Assembly (NCBI GenBank): GCA_018398805.1
Contig: JAGFBZ010000258.1
Span: 2,852,001 to 2,916,000 of the forward strand
Reading direction: 5' to 3'
DNA length: 64,000 nucleotides
Source: Hirundichthys speculiger
Lineage: Eukaryota; Chordata; Actinopteri; Beloniformes; Exocoetidae
Each line of letters starts with the position of its first letter. Positions within the stretch are counted from its first letter, which is position 1. This document shows, piece after piece, positions 24,290 through 37,134 of the stretch. Below the pieces are notes generated by a model. That model saw nothing but the letters and a program-made list of their open reading frames with translations. It did no database searches and was not told where the DNA came from. A program made the translations under genes and the position numbers.

Positions 24290-24880
24290 GTCGTCCTCCA
24301 CTCATCCGTCGCCTCAGTTCCCTGCTGGGCCTTGTTACTCCTCCCTCCATCCCTCCATCCTTCCTATTCCTATCTTTTCCTTTCTCTTTGCCTGATTTGT
24401 CACCTCCCCCATCTTTTCCCTTCTTAGCATCTTGCTTCTTCTCCTCCTCCCTCAGTGTCCTCTGTCTTATCTGAGTTGCATTTTTAATGCTGCTTGTGTT
24501 TTTGACTGCTCACTATTTTCTGCTCTGTCTGCATTTTTCTCTCTCTGATTATCTCCTTTCTATCTGCTTAGTATTTGTCTCTTTTGTCCTAGCTTTTTGA
24601 TTAATATTTTATATTTTTTTCTGTTATGTTTGTTTTGCACCTCTCTTTTCCACAAGTCACCCTAGTCTGCCACTTTTTTCATCCTTAAACATATTTTTTT
24701 AATTTTTCCTCTTTTCTCTAATGCGCATATCCTCTTCTTATTCTCTGCAACCCCCCAACCACCTTTCTTCTTTCTTTTATCCTTCTTTGTATCCTCAAAT
24801 CCATCTCCTCGATCTTTCCTCATTGCAATCACTCCCTCTTCTCAAATCTCTCTGTTTTTCTGTCATTTTCTATGCAGCTT
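24290..24880 (+). other. Pyrimidine-rich intronic block (about 590 bp)
   Basis: The plus strand is strongly C/T-rich over nearly 600 bp, with runs such as CTCCCTCCATCCCTCCATCC and many TTTTCTTT stretches. It contains few AG dinucleotides. This could be a decayed simple repeat or a mirror-repeat/triplex-prone tract. I find no in-frame ERC-like exon after it. Confidence 0.7.
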
Positions 24881-27800
24881 TCTCACATTCCAATGCATGA
24901 GTTCACCACAAGTGGATTTAGGTGGTCAAAGGTAACAAAGAATCATCACATACCATACTCACTGTTGGCGTTTTTGTTTTCATTTACCTTTTTTCCCCCA
25001 TTCCATTCACTCATATTTCTTTTGTTTTAATGAGCAGTGGGATGGAAAACTGAAAACAACTCTTATTTGACTCCCTCTGGTTGTCTTGGAGCATTGACCT
25101 AGGTCTGTGAGGAGACTGTCATTGATAATCTTTGTCTCATTCTTTTCTCATTTTTATTTTCTCCTACATCTCTCATCAGCTCCATGTTTTATGTTCATGC
25201 ATGGCTGTACTTTGAGAGTGCCTCGTAGATCGTAGCCTTTAGTGAAGGAGCTCTGTCAGGAGGAGAGGGATGAAGTGAATTCACAGTATATAAAATGAAC
25301 ATTTTCAGGTCAACTTGCTGAAGATCATTTAAGGGATGTTTGAGGTACTGTACAGGACAAAAGTGATTAACAATTACCCATTTTACCCAAACACCCTTTT
25401 TCCACACTTGGTTACATTTTTTTTGTCAAAACTTTCTTAAGGCACTTATCTTTTTAGAAATGAATGAAGCATTTAAATGCAGCAGTACTATTGCGACCAA
25501 ATTGTTCGTTCACTTCAGTAACTAAACACTGAAACATTTATCTGTCAGTTCCAAGAATGGATTGATCTCACTTCACTGAAGTAACAGTAAACAAAAAAAA
25601 AGGGGAAAAAAACTGGGTTAATTTTTCTGCCTTACAGTTTGAAAATGGAAAGGCTAAGAGAAATGGTTAAATTACTGTCGTGAATATTTACAATTCATGC
25701 CTGATAAAGTGTATGTTGCTGCAAAGCTTCATCACGATGTGGTTTATCCACATTTAGTCTGTAAGTGCAAAATTACAGAAATGTGCTTTTTTTGTGTTCG
25801 TCTGAACAGTTACAGATATTTGCTCTAAGATCATTTTTTTCTGCTCCTTTATGAAACGTAGCAAGTTTTTTTTTTATCAGGAAAGAGACTTTGTATTACC
25901 ACATCGTTTCTTAACAGCACAATCTCTCAGGTAAAAAAACAAAAAAAGGGAACATTCATCAAGTCCCCAGAGGCTCATGGGAATTACCAAAGTTAATTAA
26001 CAAACCTGCTCATGCCTGCACAGGTTGTTTTTGCAAGAGGCTAGCCCCACACGTCCGGACAAACAGTAATGGGACGGTGGCATCTCTCAGCCTTGAAGTT
26101 AAATTCGTTCCTTAAATGTGGCGGAGGGGTTTCTGCATGTACAGCATGTCCTCAGTCTGTGGACTTCTTTCTCTAACAGGAAAAAATAGTGAACTGTAGA
26201 AATGTAAAACCTCAAAGTAAACATGCTTAAAAAGATGCATTTTAAAATGTAAGTACTAACATAAAGTTTTACGACATAAAATGTAAACTTTTCCTTTCTT
26301 TTGAGCTGCCTTATTTGCCTTTTTTTTTCTTTTTTAGAAAGCCTAAACCAAAATTCCAGAAGTGAAAAAAAACATAAGGAAGGGTTAATCATTTACCATT
26401 GTGATTTTATAATTCACTTGCATTTACTGATGCCACTATGTTCACTTGATGTATTGTGTTGTGTAGACAGTCGCTTAGCTTTTAGTTTTCTGGACGTGCC
26501 TTTGACTTGCATTTTAACATCAACCACAGATCAAAGCTTAATTTTCCAACAAAGATTCAGCTCATGTAGGATTTTAATCATTATGTTCCCACTTGCGAAC
26601 TCACACACACACACGGCAAATTACTTGTATTCACCTGAAATGACGAGGTGGATGAAACAATCCTGCAGTTTTATTGCTTGTTTTGTAGAAATATCCTTGG
26701 CAAAATCTGAAACATTCTGACATAAAACATTTATTGCATCCAAGCTAGACACGAACTTGTGCCACGCGGGTTTAGAAATTTTGAGCACCTCCATGAAAGA
26801 CATAATGACTGAAATAGATGGTGAAGTGCATACAAACAAGTTTTTCAATAGTATGTAAACAGGTGCAAAATAAACTGTAAATACTCCTAGTTTTGCTTGT
26901 GGTTAAGTTAAAATGTCAAACAGTGCAGGTCAATGAAAACAAGTCAATGAAAATATTTAGTTTCAAAGCAATGGGAAGTGATCCACAGTTTAGTTCACAC
27001 TGATTACTGAAGTGATGATTCCAAGAAGTTTTGATAAATTAAACTCAGTTTTGAGAAATTCGCTCTAACAAATTCAAAAACAACAGACAGAGAATGGAAA
27101 CAACCTGCTTTGGAAGCACTGAGTGTACGATGCCCAGCAACCGGCTGATTTGAGGAGTGCTGTGGAAAATATAGCAACAAGGTATTGTGTAAAAATCTTT
27201 CAATGTCAGGAAGATTGAATAAAAAAGATTTAAAAGACAGAGAGAGAAAATGGATAAAGGCCTCATCAATGTGGAGTTACTTTTGTGTCTTGAATATAAA
27301 ATCAAGCTTAAAGGTTATGTGATGTAAAAGATGCATTGAAAGACGTTAAGCCACATTCAGACTACATGATTTTCAGTGTCAGTGGATAACTGTATTGTGC
27401 ACACTACATGACTGGACAGTGACAGGGGTCCACATACTACCACCAGGACTCAACCGCCAACTCATCTGTCTAGTTTTTATCAAACAATTACAGCTGTCAT
27501 GTAAACATTGTGCAGACAAGTCTCCATGTTGTCATTGTTAAAATATAATACAAGTAGCTGCTGGTGATTCAACCTGTTTTGCTCATCTGGTTGTTGAAGG
27601 GGACTGACAGTTTCTCTTCACACGTTCTGTCTCTTGAGACTAATGATATTGCAGACTGGAAACAGGGTGAGCAGAACAGAGAGGTGTGGGTGTTCTTGAC
27701 AAAGTTTAAACAAGTTCTTCTCGCTGAGTCCAAACAGGCACACATTTTTTCGCTATACGTTCCACCATGTTTGATTTGAGTTTTTTTGTTTTCTTCTTTC

Positions 27801-28000
27801 ATGACTGACTGTCTAGCGTCCCCTCACAAGATCTCCTGCACTCTCATTGGTTCTAGTTCCTATCAACTCCTCCACCGCCAACTGCTCCAAAATGTCTAGC
27901 TGATCTGCCTGTGACGTGAAACTTCAATTCAGAATGTTTTAGTGAACTTGGGTCTGGCCAAGCATCTGTCAACCAGTCCTGAAGTTAGTATAGTCTATGG

Positions 28001-28521
28001 CTCTGTTTACACCTGGTTTTAAAATCCATCCTGAGTCATCTGATCTGGAGAGGCTCAAGTGCTGGTGTAAATACACCCAGGATGCATTTGAAGACACTCA
28101 AAGATCCAAACACTCAAACCACATTCTTCTTTTTCTTTTAAATTCCAAGATATGGCATTTCTTTTTGTGACAACAGGCTTTAGGTATCTTTGTTTTTTCT
28201 TACTGCCATTACTGTTATGTATGTACGATTAATCTGGTGAAAGGAAAAACAAAACAAAACTGCCAAACAAAATCTGACAGAGATGGGGTGTTTTTCTTTT
28301 TAGCGGTGACTAGGTGCGGTTCAGTGCTCCTCTGCCTCCCACATTTAAAGGAAAACATTGCATGTTTATTTGCAAAGAGGGCGAGGGAGTGAGATCGTCA
28401 GGTTTCCACTTGAGAAGCATGTGGAGACAACAGCAAGTGTGATCAGATGCACTTAAAGCTGTCCACTTGTGATCTGATCACTCAGGGTGGATTTTATTTT
28501 AACACCAGGTGTAAACAGAGT
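28001..28521. mobile_element. DNA transposon with inverted termini, about 520 bp
   Basis: The left end is CTCTGTTTACACCTGGTTTT, continuing with AAAATCCATCCTGAGT. The right end, reverse-complemented, is CTCTGTTTACACCTGGTGTT, continuing with AAATCCACCCTGAGTGATC. Arms match for about 45 bp with small indels. CTGTTTACACCTGG-ended repeats are common in fish genomes. No transposase frame. TCTA occurs beside each end, but a clean target duplication of diagnostic length is not visible, so I do not assign a superfamily. Confidence 0.75.
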
Positions 28522-29455
28522 CTACAAGCATCGATTACAATATTTTTATCATAATTTACTTTATTACTTTACTTTAGATCATTTACTTACTGTTGACAGA
28601 GCTGTACATTGATGCTCACCCTTTGTTTTCTTCCTGTATTATATCCTTGTCTTACACTTTTCATGATAGGCTGTGTCAATTTTATTAAAATGACTGGATT
28701 CACTCATAAAACTTAGGCAGTAATGAAAAATAAAAACATTTCCATTTACGTTTTAATCACTAATTTGGAACAAAGCACTTTTTTGAATTCAGCGTCTTTA
28801 ATCTCAGTCATCTAACCAGTCTTACTTTTTTTTTTTTTAATTGTAAACCCCATTCTGTTTGAGAGCATAATAAAGACATCAAAGTTCCTCCGTACATTAA
28901 TGCCAAGTCATTCCATCAGTAAACAGTGTTCACTTCAAGCGTTTCCATGTCTCCTGACATGACAGAAGATACTTTCAGATTGACCTTATCTCAACAGTTT
29001 TTACTTCTTACTTTTGCTGATGCCTTGTGCTTTTTGGAGGAAAACTTTCCATCTTTTTTTTTTCTTTCCTGCTCTCTTTCTCATACATGTATGGGTGGAG
29101 GCCAGATCGTTGTCATGCCGTGAGAAATACACACTGACCTCACACACATTAAACTGACACGGTGATATACAAGCAGTGAGAAGAAGGGACTGAGAGAAAA
29201 TATGTATCAGAGAAGACAAGGAGACAAAGAAACAACACAGAGAGCAGAAAGAAAACAAGGTGAAGGAAAATGACTCGCTTGATCTTCTGCAGTGAAGCAT
29301 GCAGTGCAACAACAGAGATTAGTAGAATATTTTACATCCACACAGAGAGACAACACAAAAATATATCAAAGTTAACGTCTACAGACACCAGAAGCAAACT
29401 AAAGAGTTAAAGGGAAAAATGTAAAATGTAAATTATTATTTTTTGAATGGGTCAG

Positions 29456-29616
29456 GTGGAGGACCTGCTGGTTGCCATGGAGAAAGTGAAACAGGAACTG
29501 GAGGTGATGAAAGCCAAACTGTCATCAACTCAACTCTCACTTGCTGAGAAGGAAGGTCACCTGACTGCCCTGCGAGCCGAGAGGCGGAAACACCTGGAGG
29601 AGGTCCTCGAGATGAA
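29456..29616 (+). CDS. erc1: ERC1 coiled-coil exon
   Basis: 161-nt exon (phase 0 in, phase 2 out). It encodes ValGluAspLeuLeu, then AMEKVKQELE, MKAKLSSTQLSLAEKEGHLT, and ends RAERRKHLEEVLEM plus AA before donor GTAAGA. The Lys codon is completed by the G at 57715. Human ERC1 has AMEKVKQELESMKAKLSSTQ and LRAERRKHLEEVLEMK, whereas ERC2 has ALEKTRQELDATKARLASTQ, again favouring ERC1. The block is one of the most conserved parts of the C-terminal coiled coil and shows no lesion. Confidence 0.96.
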
Positions 29617-30467
29617 GTAAGAATAGAAAAGCATGAATATTTTAAAACCTTTCTTCATGTTAATGTGTATTTTACCTGAACCTCAACACTGAATGATTTA
29701 TACACATACATAAAAATACTTTCATCCACCAAGCTGCTAGTTCATCAGTCTTTTCATCAATTTATCTTACTTATCTTCATTCACAAGCACACGCATATCT
29801 GCAAAATATTTCTTTGAGGGTCTGTTAACTTGAACCACTGCGAAACATATTTCTAGATTTCTTCCATTTGCTCTGAACACATCTAGCTCACTTTTCATAC
29901 TGAAGAAAAATCTTATCATTGGGATTAATAAGATTAGAACGAAGAAGTTTATTTATTCCAGTGCAGTACATACTTTTAGACAGGTTAAAATGTATAAAGA
30001 GATTTTATCCAGAAATAGTCCATTTTTGGTTCCTTTTTTCATGAAGTTAGTTTTCAGTAAAATGGAAAACATAACTACTGGAAATTCTTGGCAAAACAAA
30101 CATTGTTAAGTCTTTTTATGCCAATTTTCAAGAGATGTGAGTTAAACATTTCACATTATCTCTTGACAGCTGTCATCACAGTATGAAAAAAATCAAAAAA
30201 AAATCTGACCGTACAATCCCACTCTTTTCTACACAGGATCGCCAAACATTTGGCATACTTGGTAAAATATTAATAACACAATGCATTAATTACCAAATCA
30301 AATAAACCCTTGATTTAAATGGAAATTAGGATCATATGAAGACAACATATCAAATACTGTGATTGACTACTTTTATCATCTACACACTTGAAGGTACTGA
30401 TCTGAAAACCTTTAACACATTTACGTGATAAAATCTCCAAATGTATTTAGCTGTTTTGTATTGAGAA

Positions 30468-30631
30468 AGGGCCCTGCGATGGACTGGCAACCTGTTTGTT
30501 CCCTGCACCCCTGCACCCTTGTACTCCTGTACTCCCTTTCACCCAAAGACAGCTGGGATAGCCTCCAGCAGAACTCTTTCACCCTGAATAGGAAGAAGTA
30601 GGTGTAGATAATGAATTAATGGATGGATGGA
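30468..30631 (+). mobile_element. LINE/SINE 3' tail (L2-like) ending in GGATGG repeats
   Basis: It contains GGGCCCTGCGATGGACTGGC, then ACCCAAAGACAGCTGGGATA with GCCTCCAGCA, then ATTAATGGATGGATGG. This is the very common fish tail consensus (CTGCGATGGACTGGCGACC ... CAGCTGGGATAGGCTCCAGC ... ATGGATGG) shared by L2-type LINEs and dependent SINEs. Only the 3' untranslated tail is present, the usual result of 5' truncation. Confidence 0.85.
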
Positions 30632-32464
30632 CATTGAGAAATTTTATTCTTACGGTGTTAAAGTCTTCACAAATTTCACAATCAAAGACTCGGCTTGTCT
30701 GAGATCTTACATTTTTGTACACAGTAATTTCACTGACCTATTGCCAATCAACATAATCTTGTTTTCAAAATGCTATGAAGGAATTTAAAATGCACACATA
30801 TTCAAAAAAATATATTTCTAATTTTTAAACTATTTCCAACTAAATATAGGTTTTGAAGGATTACAAATGAATTGAAAATATTTTTTGTTCAGCGTTTTTT
30901 TTGCATTCTAGACAGGGTCCAGAATTGGATAGCGTTATTGAAATATATTATTTGTCACATAGTAATTGACAGCAATTAAAATTCTTATTTTCCATTATGT
31001 CTACTGTTGACAGCATTTGCAGTGTACATATTAAAAGAGGAAACATAGTTCCAGTAGTTTCCCATGTAAGTTTAGTGTTCACTAAAGATGGTGACTGGAC
31101 TCGTTGACATGATCTTCACCCGACACCTCTTTACCTCGTCTCTCACTCCTTCCCTCTCCTCTCTTCTTTCATCTCCCTTCTCCTTCTCTCCTTTTTCGAA
31201 GCCATAGAGATGATGTTAATACAGTACTCATGTACCCCTGTCCAACTTTTCACATGATTGATTACATATGCAGATGCTGCACACACACATGCACACATTG
31301 TAACTCCTTATTATGTTATTTTAATAGATAGGTTTGTATTTTGAGTGCTGCTAAGATGAGTCCAGCAGTCATGTATTTTCTGCAAATTTATGTCCTCTCT
31401 GAGACCTTACAGTGACATCTGATTTAGTGGAACAGTGCTTAAGATTGAAGTAGAATCCAAGGAGAATGTCAGTGTTAGCATATGCTGCCTGTTAAAACAG
31501 ACTGTGGGAGAATGTTTTATTGTGGCATCATGGGAAATGAGGGCATGCACTGTGATTTAGCTTCCCTGCACTCTGTCCTTGACATTTTCCACTAACATTG
31601 TATTTCCCTGTTTCTGAGGGAGATACAGAGTGTGTATGTGTGTGTCCATTCAGAGTCCAGGTGAGAGAAGTTATTGGCCATTTTATCGCTGCAGCAACGA
31701 CCCGTGTAATTACTGCAGACATCAGGGCTTTAGAACGTGTCGTGTTGTTTTTCTGTGTGAATCTGTGTGTATGAGTGTGTGCAAGCATAAAATGATTGAT
31801 TTATTGATGTCGAGACACGTCTAATGCACCTTTCATGAATTTATACTGGTCCCATGATGAATATTTATATAACAGGTACAGACATTAACAGACACTCACC
31901 TGCTTTATTTAAGACAGACCACACACACATACACAAACTAGTCCAGTCACAAATAATTATATTTAACAGTGCGCTGTTCAGCCCGTGCTGTCGTTTAATG
32001 TTGCTGGTTGTACAAATGTGTGATGTTTATTTCCCCTCTTTCCACTATAGATTTACAATTTATGGGCGTTTACATCAAGGGAAACAGAGTCAGATGCTGA
32101 GTAAAAGCCTGTATCCATTCTCCTGTAGTCACTGTCCCTCCTTGGATAACAGACTTATATTCCTATGTTCTCTTGCATTAAAAAATTAACCTGGTTAATG
32201 AGTACATGGTAAGTAATAAAAAAGAGATAAATAATTGCCTTCTATTTCATTCAGAAATTGTAAACTCACAGTGAATAGCTCTGTGTTTCAGTAAGATTTC
32301 TGCTCACGTTGAAAGAGTTTTACACATTTGAAAGAATTTGCAGATTTGCGTTTTTGAATGACTCTAAGGAATCATATATGTTTCTGCTATCACTGACGCT
32401 ACGTTACCTTTACATCAGTTTCCAATCTAGCAAGCAATGCATTAGGGCTCATCGGAGAAATGTC

Positions 32465-33358
32465 TCCAACCCCAGTTCCAAATAGTTGGGACGCTGTGTA
32501 AAACATAAATGAAACGATTCTCGGGACAAAACTCTCACTCTTCCAGGGCTTCTTCCAGTTGTTCCAGCAGAAGTAAACGGGATCACCACTAGTGTTTTAG
32601 TAACAACCGGTTTTGGTCAGTGCTGTCACCTAGAGCAGTGGTTCTCAAACTTTTAATACTGCGTACCACCTGAGAAACTGTTCAGCTCTCTGAGTACCAC
32701 CATGATGACCAATTTGAATATAGCCATATATGCCTTCTCATAGCTTTAAACACACAGAGATGTTTATTCCTTATTGTGGTTATTTATTACCTGAATAGTT
32801 ACTTTACTGAATCAGACATTTTCAACTCTGTCCAACAATTCTCACATACTCATACTCTCATACAGAGCAAAATAAACACACTCAGAAGTTGTTACATCTG
32901 CACTGCGACTAATAATGCAACAAATATTTTTTTAAAAAGACAATTTTAATTATTTCAAGCTACACATTCGTTTGAAACATTGTATTTATAATGCATTATA
33001 TGTTTCCAATTTTTTTTTTATAGTGAAAATGTGGAAAGTCATGACGTTTCCTGCTTACCACAATTTGCGCACCACTGACCTAGAGGATACCGTTATTGTG
33101 GTACTCGAGCAGCCCCTATTAGCCTAATTAGTTGTCAGATGCTGCTCTATTTAATTTTGATGTTTTGATATGTGTTGCTTCCATCAAACTCAAAAGCTAA
33201 AATTTTCTATGAAATGGTAAAATGCCTTAGTTTCAACATTTGATATGTTATGTTCTTTTGAGAATAAAAACCTGGGTTTATGAGATTTGCAAATCATTGG
33301 ATTCTGTTTTTATTCAAGTCTTACACAGCGTCCAAACTTTTTTGGGATTGGGGTTGGA
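32465..33358. mobile_element. Inverted-repeat DNA element interrupted by a nested hAT
   Basis: The left end is TCCAACCCCAGTTCCAAA followed by GTTGGGACGCTGTGTAAAAC. The right end, reverse-complemented, is TCCAACCCCAATCCCAAA followed by GTTTGGACGCTGTGTAAGAC. The interior near the right end holds ATGATTTGCAAATCTCAT, typical of this common fish repeat. After removing the nested hAT (32636-33077) and its duplicated octamer, about 444 bp remain. A related shorter copy lies at 33951-34240. No coding capacity. Superfamily not assigned because no target duplication is clear. Confidence 0.8.
32636..33077. mobile_element. hAT element, 442 bp, nested, with perfect 8-bp TSD
   Basis: It begins CAGTGGTTCTCAAACTTTT with GCGTACCACC and ends GCGCACCACTG (reverse complement CAGTGGTGCGC). 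CAGTGGTTCTCAAACTT is the typical terminus of Charlie-like hAT elements. The octamer ACCTAGAG directly flanks both ends (32628-32635 and 33078-33085), proving insertion into the surrounding repeat. There is no transposase frame, so it is non-autonomous. Confidence 0.93.
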
Positions 33359-33950
33359 AAGTAATTCACAGCTTACATGTTTTGAAAAATATACATCTGA
33401 CTGTTGAAGAACCCACTTTCCTTTTTTTCTCCTGTTTGTTAAAAGCAAACCCCTGGAACTGAATATAATCAACTAATCCCTTTCAGAGGCACGTATACAT
33501 GAGTTTTGGGGGAAGAGAAAAAAAAATGCTTCTTTCATGTTTTTATGTATGGGGTGCACATCTTCTAAATATTTAAGAACACCAACCCCCTATAGATGCC
33601 ATCAATATTCAGCACTTGTCAAGATTTTTTCTAAATTGTATCCTGACCTGTCATATATGTCTGTCTGTTTCCATGCATGGTTCATCATCGACCAAACACT
33701 TCTGCAGATCACTGCTGGTGTTTCTCTGCTCGATAAACAAACTGTCATCCTTTCTTTTTTTTTCAACTTCATGACCTTTTCTTTGTTGTTCTCCGATTGT
33801 CACTTTACTTACTGTCTCTTAGCTCATTGGTTGTAAATTGCATATTTGTGTGTGTGTTAATTTACATCCACAGATTTAGGTTCAAACAACCTCTTCCACC
33901 ATCCTAATATCTCAGGCAGGTTCCTTCTCTGCACTCAAATTGTAAAGGGG

Positions 33951-34240
33951 CCTTTTCCAAAAAAGTTGGGATGCTGTGTAGAACATAAATAAAAACAATG
34001 CAACAATGTCCAGATCTTCTAAAGCTATATTTTACTCCCAGTAGAGCGTGGAGAATATATCAGATGTTAAAACTGAGACTTTTAAATGTCTCAGTTTCAG
34101 TATTGGATATGTTAAAACTCAATATGTTTGTGAGATTTGTAAATCATTGCATTGTTTTTCTTGTTTTGATTCCGTTTTATTTTTTGTTTTCTTTTTTATA
34201 TTGTACAGAGCTTCCTAAACTTTTGGGGAATTAGGGTTGT
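33951..34240. mobile_element. Second copy of the CCAAAAAAGTTGGGA-type element, about 290 bp
   Basis: The left end is TTTTCCAAAAAAGTTGGGAT with GCTGTGTAGAACATAAATA. The right end holds GAGATTTGTAAATCATTGCA and closes with CTAAACTTTTGGGGAATTAG. Both ends match the termini of the element at 32465-33358. It is more diverged and lacks the nested hAT, so the two copies are separate insertions about 600 bp apart. Confidence 0.75.
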
Positions 34241-34559
34241 ATTTCCGCTCCAAAAATCTTGATTAAAGTTGGCCCAGTGCTGTGCACTGATCAGCAGTTT
34301 CTTGGTACCCAGCTGGACTTATCTTCCTTTCACCAGGATATCTGATGCTCTCAGCACAAATCGCAGATTGTTTCTCTGATCATTAATTGGAAACCTCCAA
34401 GACTCATTTATTGGTGATTTCCGCCAGTCCTTCCAACACATTATGAACGTGAAAATCACCTCGTCAACAAAGGCAGATGGTTAGTTTTCTTTCTCCCACC
34501 ATATTGCAACTGTCTCTTTGTCATGTCGCTGTGCACCTTTTTAACAAAAGAAAAGTCCT

Positions 34560-35146
34560 TTCATATGGGACTCAGCTGTTAGCACCGGCTGCCCTGCTGG
34601 ACCACTACAGTTGTTCAAGCAGGTCTTCTAGCATGCACAGTGAAGCCCCTGCAGATGGTCCTGAACACGGCTTTGCATCTTATATTTGATCAGCCAAAAA
34701 CAGGATATGTCACCGACCACTCATGGCTACAAGTCATAAAGACTGGCTTAAAAGTCACTGTGAGGTCTGCACCCAGCCATCTAAACTCAGTCATGCAGGC
34801 TCATGCTCTTTGTTGACCACTACATTCTTGTCAAGAACATCATCTGGTACTGCCATTTCTGCACATTTGCGGCTCCATGATGGTGCAACAGGCTACCAGT
34901 TGTAATCAAAGAAGGGGCACCCTTCACTACTTCCAACAATGACTTGACTCATCTCCACTCCCCTAATATCTCCGACACACTCTGCAGAGGGCTTTTTTGA
35001 GAAAAGGTGTACCCTTTCCACTTCATTGTCATTTAAATATGTATACTGAACTGAAGCCTGAATGTTGTTCCCCAGTTGTTTTACCTAAACTATCACCTGG
35101 TCATTATACAATAAAAAAAAAAAAAAAATAAATAAATAAATAAAAA
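34560..35146 (+). mobile_element. Decayed L2/CR1-like LINE RT C-terminus with poly-A/(AAAT) tail
   Basis: Plus-strand reading gives NTALHLIFDQPKTGYVT around 34663-34713, resembling the family pattern NAAARLVFNxPKxxHxT. It then gives SAPSHLNSVM (pattern GPSYLxxLM) and RRGTLHYFQQ near the end. Frame changes and stops are frequent. It ends in a long A run and (AAAT)n at 35110-35146. This is a dead LINE 3' end; the exact family needs a repeat database. Confidence 0.65.
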
Positions 35147-36342
35147 TCCTTCCTAAAACCCTATTGTAATTTTCCTGAATTGTGCATAGGGGCTTATAGT
35201 GCAAAGATAATGTGCATATTTAGACATTTCTTAAGGTGTTTGGCTGTTCCAACTCTATCCACACATATTAGTATATTTATATCTGCTCTCTCACATTGAA
35301 ACATTTGGCTCTTTCAGGTAGCTACTGCTTGTCTAGCTATGAGTTACGATAATGACGCCATTGCTCATATTTTTCAAAAATGTATTCACAAGGGTACATT
35401 AAGATTTGGTCAGCAAATACATTATTGCTTTCTGGTTTTCTCCCACATGTAAAACATGAGATATTTTAATGTGGCTGGATACCGTGTGTTCATATATCTT
35501 GATGTAATGCACTTGAAACTGTCTCTGCGCACACAAGCTGTCGTAATTTCTGGAGGTTTGTTTGATTTCCTGCCTGGTTTTAAATCGGTGTAAGGTTTAA
35601 TGTTGCTCTAAGGCATGATATATGATACAGAGTGTTTCACACACGCAGACTATCTTAGCTTACATACACACACACTCAATCACATGAAATATATACAAAA
35701 TACAGCTGGAAGAGCGCACATACTGACACGCTCACCTTCTCTTGTTTCCTACTTTCCCTTAGCACATAAACACACACACACACACACCCTTTTTCAACCA
35801 AGTTGAACTAGGTGCTGGTACTGGACTGGTGCTAGAGCCATTTCACAGCTGTTTCAACTTTTGAACATTTTAGATACGACTGTGCTTTTTCTATATATAC
35901 ACGGAGCAATGTCGGTACATCTCTTTGAGTGTGTTTTGAACCCACTTTTAGTGGTACTCTGAAGAAAAGAAAACACGAATCAGGGTGTTTTCCCTCAAAA
36001 CTAATGTCTTAATATTGCCAGATAGTTGGGAAACGACACTCCTGTTTTGAGCAGGATCCATAAACGCCAGCAGGTGATATTGGAACACTCAACAATGTCT
36101 GTTAAAGAAGATGCAAATGCTGCTTTTAAATTCAGTGGAAAACGACCACTGTGAGTGGTGCTTTACGCAGCACATCTGCCATTGTTCAAAAACCTCCGCT
36201 GTAAGGGTAGAAACATTAAAAGGACCCGTATAATAATTGTTCTGACTTTTAATGTTAAAAATTACCTTAAACTGTCATCTACCTAGTTTTCTGTCCAGCT
36301 GTTATTTTGAAAGGTGCTTGACTGATTAAGTAATGTTTAAAA

Positions 36343-37134
36343 CAGCCATTCCCAAACTTCAGAATACCAAGGCCCAATTTGAAATGTGAAAAATCTCCGT
36401 GGCCCACCCGAACCTTTAATCACAACTGTGATCAACATACAGGACCAGAAGTTATGTTCTGATAGTAATGTAAGGGGTCAACAAATAAGATGACACTTGT
36501 CATATTAAAGGTGGGGTAGGTGTTCTTTTTTTGCACCACTTTTTACAATATTGGCCTGAAAACCTTTTCACATTCCCACTGCACCCACTATAAATAAAAT
36601 GTTTGCAAAAAAAAACGAAACGTTTTGGTCCAGTCTACAGGGTATAATCAGAGAAAAACTTGGACCAATCAAAATAGTGATCATCATTACTTTCATTGGC
36701 TGCCTAATACGTCCATCAAATATCAATGCACTCCCACCCCTCCCTCCCTCGCTGCGGTTCATGTAGTCATGAATCTTGTGAAGGCGTGGTTTCGAGGGGT
36801 GGGCTGAAGAGGAGGAGGTGGAGCCTTTGGGAGGAGGGAGGGAGTGTATATTTTCAAAATCTCACTTGAGTTGGATTGCCGGAACCGTTTTTTCAAAAAA
36901 CACCTACCCCACCTTTAAGTTAAGATGGTAGTAGAATAACACTAAACTGGTTTGTTTTAATACTTCTTAATGTTTTTTTTAATCATCTCACAAATATTTT
37001 ACAGTAATTAAAAACATATTTTTAAAAGATTGATGATTTGAATCATTTGTTGTATTTTAATGACCTCTCACTGCCCACCTGCAGTACCAGGACGGCCCAC
37101 CAGGGGGCCGCGGCCCACACTTTGGGAATCACTG
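36343..37134. mobile_element. hAT element, 792 bp, with perfect 8-bp TSD and a nested TTAA element
   Basis: It begins CAGCCATTCCCAAACTTC and ends CACACTTTGGGAATCACTG (reverse complement CAGTGATTCCCAAAGTGTG). The octamer GTTTAAAA flanks it exactly at 36335-36342 and 37135-37142. Near the right end is the CCAGGGGGCCGCGGCCCAC block typical of these hAT repeats. A separate TTAA-flanked element (36509-36914) is inserted inside it. No transposase frame. Confidence 0.93.
36509..36914. mobile_element. TTAA-flanked non-autonomous element, 406 bp (piggyBac- or Kolobok-like)
   Basis: Termini are AGGTGGGGTAGGTGTTCTTT and, reverse-complemented from the right, AGGTGGGGTAGGTGTTTTTT, nearly identical for 20 bp. 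TTAA lies at both borders (36505-36508 and 36915-36918), the target duplication used by piggyBac and Kolobok superfamilies. No coding capacity. It is nested in the hAT element, so it inserted later. Confidence 0.85.

Larger units (their letters stand above)
20950..29455 (+). other. erc1: ERC1 intron (8.5 kb)
   Basis: Donor GTAATG to acceptor GAATGGGTCAG. Contents: a GT tract near 23885-23899, a long pyrimidine-rich block (about 24290-24880), an inverted-terminal element (28001-28521) and scattered homopolymers. Stretches 21050-23880, 24890-27990 and 28530-29455 show nothing I can name. Many short open frames occur but none has recognisable homology or a companion splice structure. Confidence 0.85.

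Noticed and set aside
27345..27990. Possible repeat beginning CCACATTCAGACTACATGAT
   Set aside because: It resembles hAT-like ends by eye only; no matching right terminus or target duplication could be found.
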